A stretch of 64,000 nt of DNA from UBA7916 sp036121365 (GTDB lineage Bacteria > Pseudomonadota > Gammaproteobacteria > Comchoanobacterales > Comchoanobacteraceae). Both the position numbers and the translations under genes were made by a program. This document shows, in pieces, positions 62,754 to 64,000 of the stretch (position 1 is its first letter; every line of letters starts with the position of its first letter). The notes beneath the pieces were generated by a model, which was not told the DNA's origin, made no database searches, and saw nothing but the letters and a program-made list of their open reading frames with translations. The stretch lies in assembly GCA_036121365.1 (NCBI GenBank), contig JAZAFR010000033.1, forward strand, positions 1 to 64,000, written 5' to 3'.

Positions 62754-64000
62754 GTGAGATCAGTAGAAGAGGCAGCAAATCATGAAGAGTTGAAAAGATT
62801 GAGGGAGCCCTCAAATCATGATGAAATTAACCTAAAGCGTCTAACTGATGAAGAATATGAAAAAATTGACTCAAAGCAAAGAGAGTCGTTGAAACTTTTC
62901 CGCTTTACAGTGAGAAATGGAATATATAGTCCTTCATTTGATGAAATTGAAGTGAGAGATGTTGTTAAGGCTTATATTGAGACAAGATTTTTAGTAGGTT
63001 TAAAAAAGCAAGTTGATAAGATAGTCACCATGACAAAAGATAAAAGAAGAAAAAGAAGAGGCCACGAACAACAGTCTTATTTAAAAAGCGATTTACGATG
63101 TTTTGATCCAGATCAATTTCTTTTTTATTGGTCCCCTTGTGTAACAGAAGATGGTAAAATCATAAGCACTCTAAAAGTTACATGTAGAGTAGATCTCGTA
63201 GATAAAAGAGTGGGAATAGATTGGCTTGATACGCTGGTAGACAAGATATTTATGCAATATGATTGCGATATTCGCTCACCTTATCTGAATCATCCTCCAA
63301 TAGATTATTGGGATAGAAGTTTTAATTTTTGCTTTCAAAAACTAAGGCCTAGAGACTTAGAGTATTACGAAGGAAAAAGTGAAAATTACTACCTTGAACA
63401 AATGAGAAAGAACACACTCAGCACACAAGGGATTGATGAAATAAAGGCAGAGATTAGAGAGGAAATACAGCAACAGGTCGCAGCAACGATGATACAAAAA
63501 TTAGAAAGAGGGCGCAAAGTCAGAAAAAATCTACCAGGGAGAGAAAGAGCTCCGCAAAGTAATACGTCCATCTTATCACTACAGTCAATCTGTCAAGAAC
63601 TGATCCATAGACATATGGGGTTTAAGTATGAGGATCCGGCATGTGAAGACGATGCATTATTGCATAACCCCTCAGAATTTGTTGAGAGATTACAAAATAA
63701 AATCCAAGAGCTAGATGAACTAAGCAAGTATGCTCTACCATTGAAAAAAACAGATACAAAAATATGTACAAGTATCAAACAGCATAAAATTCAAAATTGG
63801 TTTGAGTATGCCATGGCAATGGGGGAAGAACCAGTTATCGACCTCTTGGTAACGAATTATGGTAATGATCTTCTGAATGGAGAAAGTATTAAGTTTGCAA
63901 TTTTGTCAGGAAAAATAGAGCTCTTCGAAAAACTTTTAACGAAAGTAAGAGAGTCCCAGGAACTATCTGAACAGGAATGGATGGGTATACTAGACTTCGC
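62754..64000 (+). CDS. IQ-motif candidate effector (paralogue 2), truncated by window end
   Basis: Open from GTG 62754 to the window edge, at least 415 codons and no stop. It aligns along its length with the gene at 60652: for example 'KSDLRCFDPDQFLFYWSP' against 'KTDLRCFDPDQFLFYWSP', then the IQ-like 'AATMIQKLERGRKVRKNL', then 'NGESIKFAILSGKIELFEKL'. The N-terminus differs and lacks the A-A-K-E repeats. A GAGG site lies 8 bases before GTG. Retention of the full frame and promoter after clear divergence implies that both copies are under selection (inference). The C-terminus lies outside the window. Confidence 0.75.
   Translation, partial: MRSVEEAANHEELKRLREPSNHDEINLKRLTDEEYEKIDSKQRESLKLFRFTVRNGIYSPSFDEIEVRDVVKAYIETRFLVGLKKQVDKIVTMTKDKRRKRRGHEQQSYLKSDLRCFDPDQFLFYWSPCVTEDGKIISTLKVTCRVDLVDKRVGIDWLDTLVDKIFMQYDCDIRSPYLNHPPIDYWDRSFNFCFQKLRPRDLEYYEGKSENYYLEQMRKNTLSTQGIDEIKAEIREEIQQQVAATMIQKLERGRKVRKNLPGRERAPQSNTSILSLQSICQELIHRHMGFKYEDPACEDDALLHNPSEFVERLQNKIQELDELSKYALPLKKTDTKICTSIKQHKIQNWFEYAMAMGEEPVIDLLVTNYGNDLLNGESIKFAILSGKIELFEKLLTKVRESQELSEQEWMGILDF

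Noticed and set aside
1..64000. tRNA, rRNA, CRISPR arrays and insertion sequences
   Set aside because: No T-loop signature with matching acceptor stem, no regularly spaced repeats, and no transposase-like protein or terminal inverted repeats were found by eye.

Overview
The window is bacterial and gammaproteobacterial. The housekeeping genes and their pairings (rpmB-rpmG, M23 peptidase-anmK, ftsH-glmM, pepP-ubiH-ubiI, ubiK next to comM) fit that class. The DNA is AT-rich, GTG and TTG starts are common, and many genes are decayed. Several proteins look eukaryotic: a U-box protein and two tandem proteins with IQ motifs. Together with RMD1/DUF155, DUF3757-like and candidate effector genes, this suggests a host-associated, intracellular lineage near Legionellales/Coxiellaceae (inference; no rRNA or secretion locus is present).

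Layout. 0-10 kb: phosphate permease, apaH-rpiA, a Bax-like glucosaminidase, ubiA, hemL, rubredoxin with a hydrolase, and an RMD1-family protein. 10.5-18.9 kb: acyl-CoA synthetase, MATE transporter, metK, small envelope proteins, a YfhL-type ferredoxin, a U-box protein and mutM. 19-27.6 kb is a decayed accessory zone: an outer-membrane barrel pseudogene, a 529-residue membrane protein, ubiK and comM, then about 3 kb of multiply frameshifted minus-strand genes next to a relic copy of part of comM. 27.4-36.7 kb: two HTH regulators, rpmB/rpmG, enoyl-CoA hydratase, SDR, maf, trpS-sbcB, a lipase-like hydrolase, a PAP2 pseudogene and greA.

36.8-43.2 kb is the most unusual stretch. An operon encodes an exported repeat protein, a 56-residue charged peptide and an ATP-grasp ligase. 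Four small hydrophobic proteins follow, one of them frameshifted and two behind near-consensus promoters. Then comes a second, degenerate ATP-grasp-like protein that has lost its metal-binding signature. A graspetide-like peptide-modifying system is a reasonable but unproven reading. 43.6-60.5 kb returns to core functions: xseA, an M23 peptidase, anmK, spmA/spmB, sodB and peroxiredoxin, rlmE, ftsH, glmM, pepP, ubiH and ubiI.

The right end (60.6-64 kb) carries two tandem paralogues combining IQ motifs with an ankyrin-like helical region. They arose by a roughly 2.1-kb segmental duplication that also copied the 3' end of ubiI. Four ubiquinone genes (ubiA, ubiK, ubiH, ubiI) point to aerobic respiration, and sodB with the divergent peroxiredoxin to oxidative-stress defence. 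Several genes that often accompany these neighbours (ubiC, ygfB, folP) are absent or only possible relics. No tRNA, rRNA, CRISPR array or intact insertion sequence was seen.
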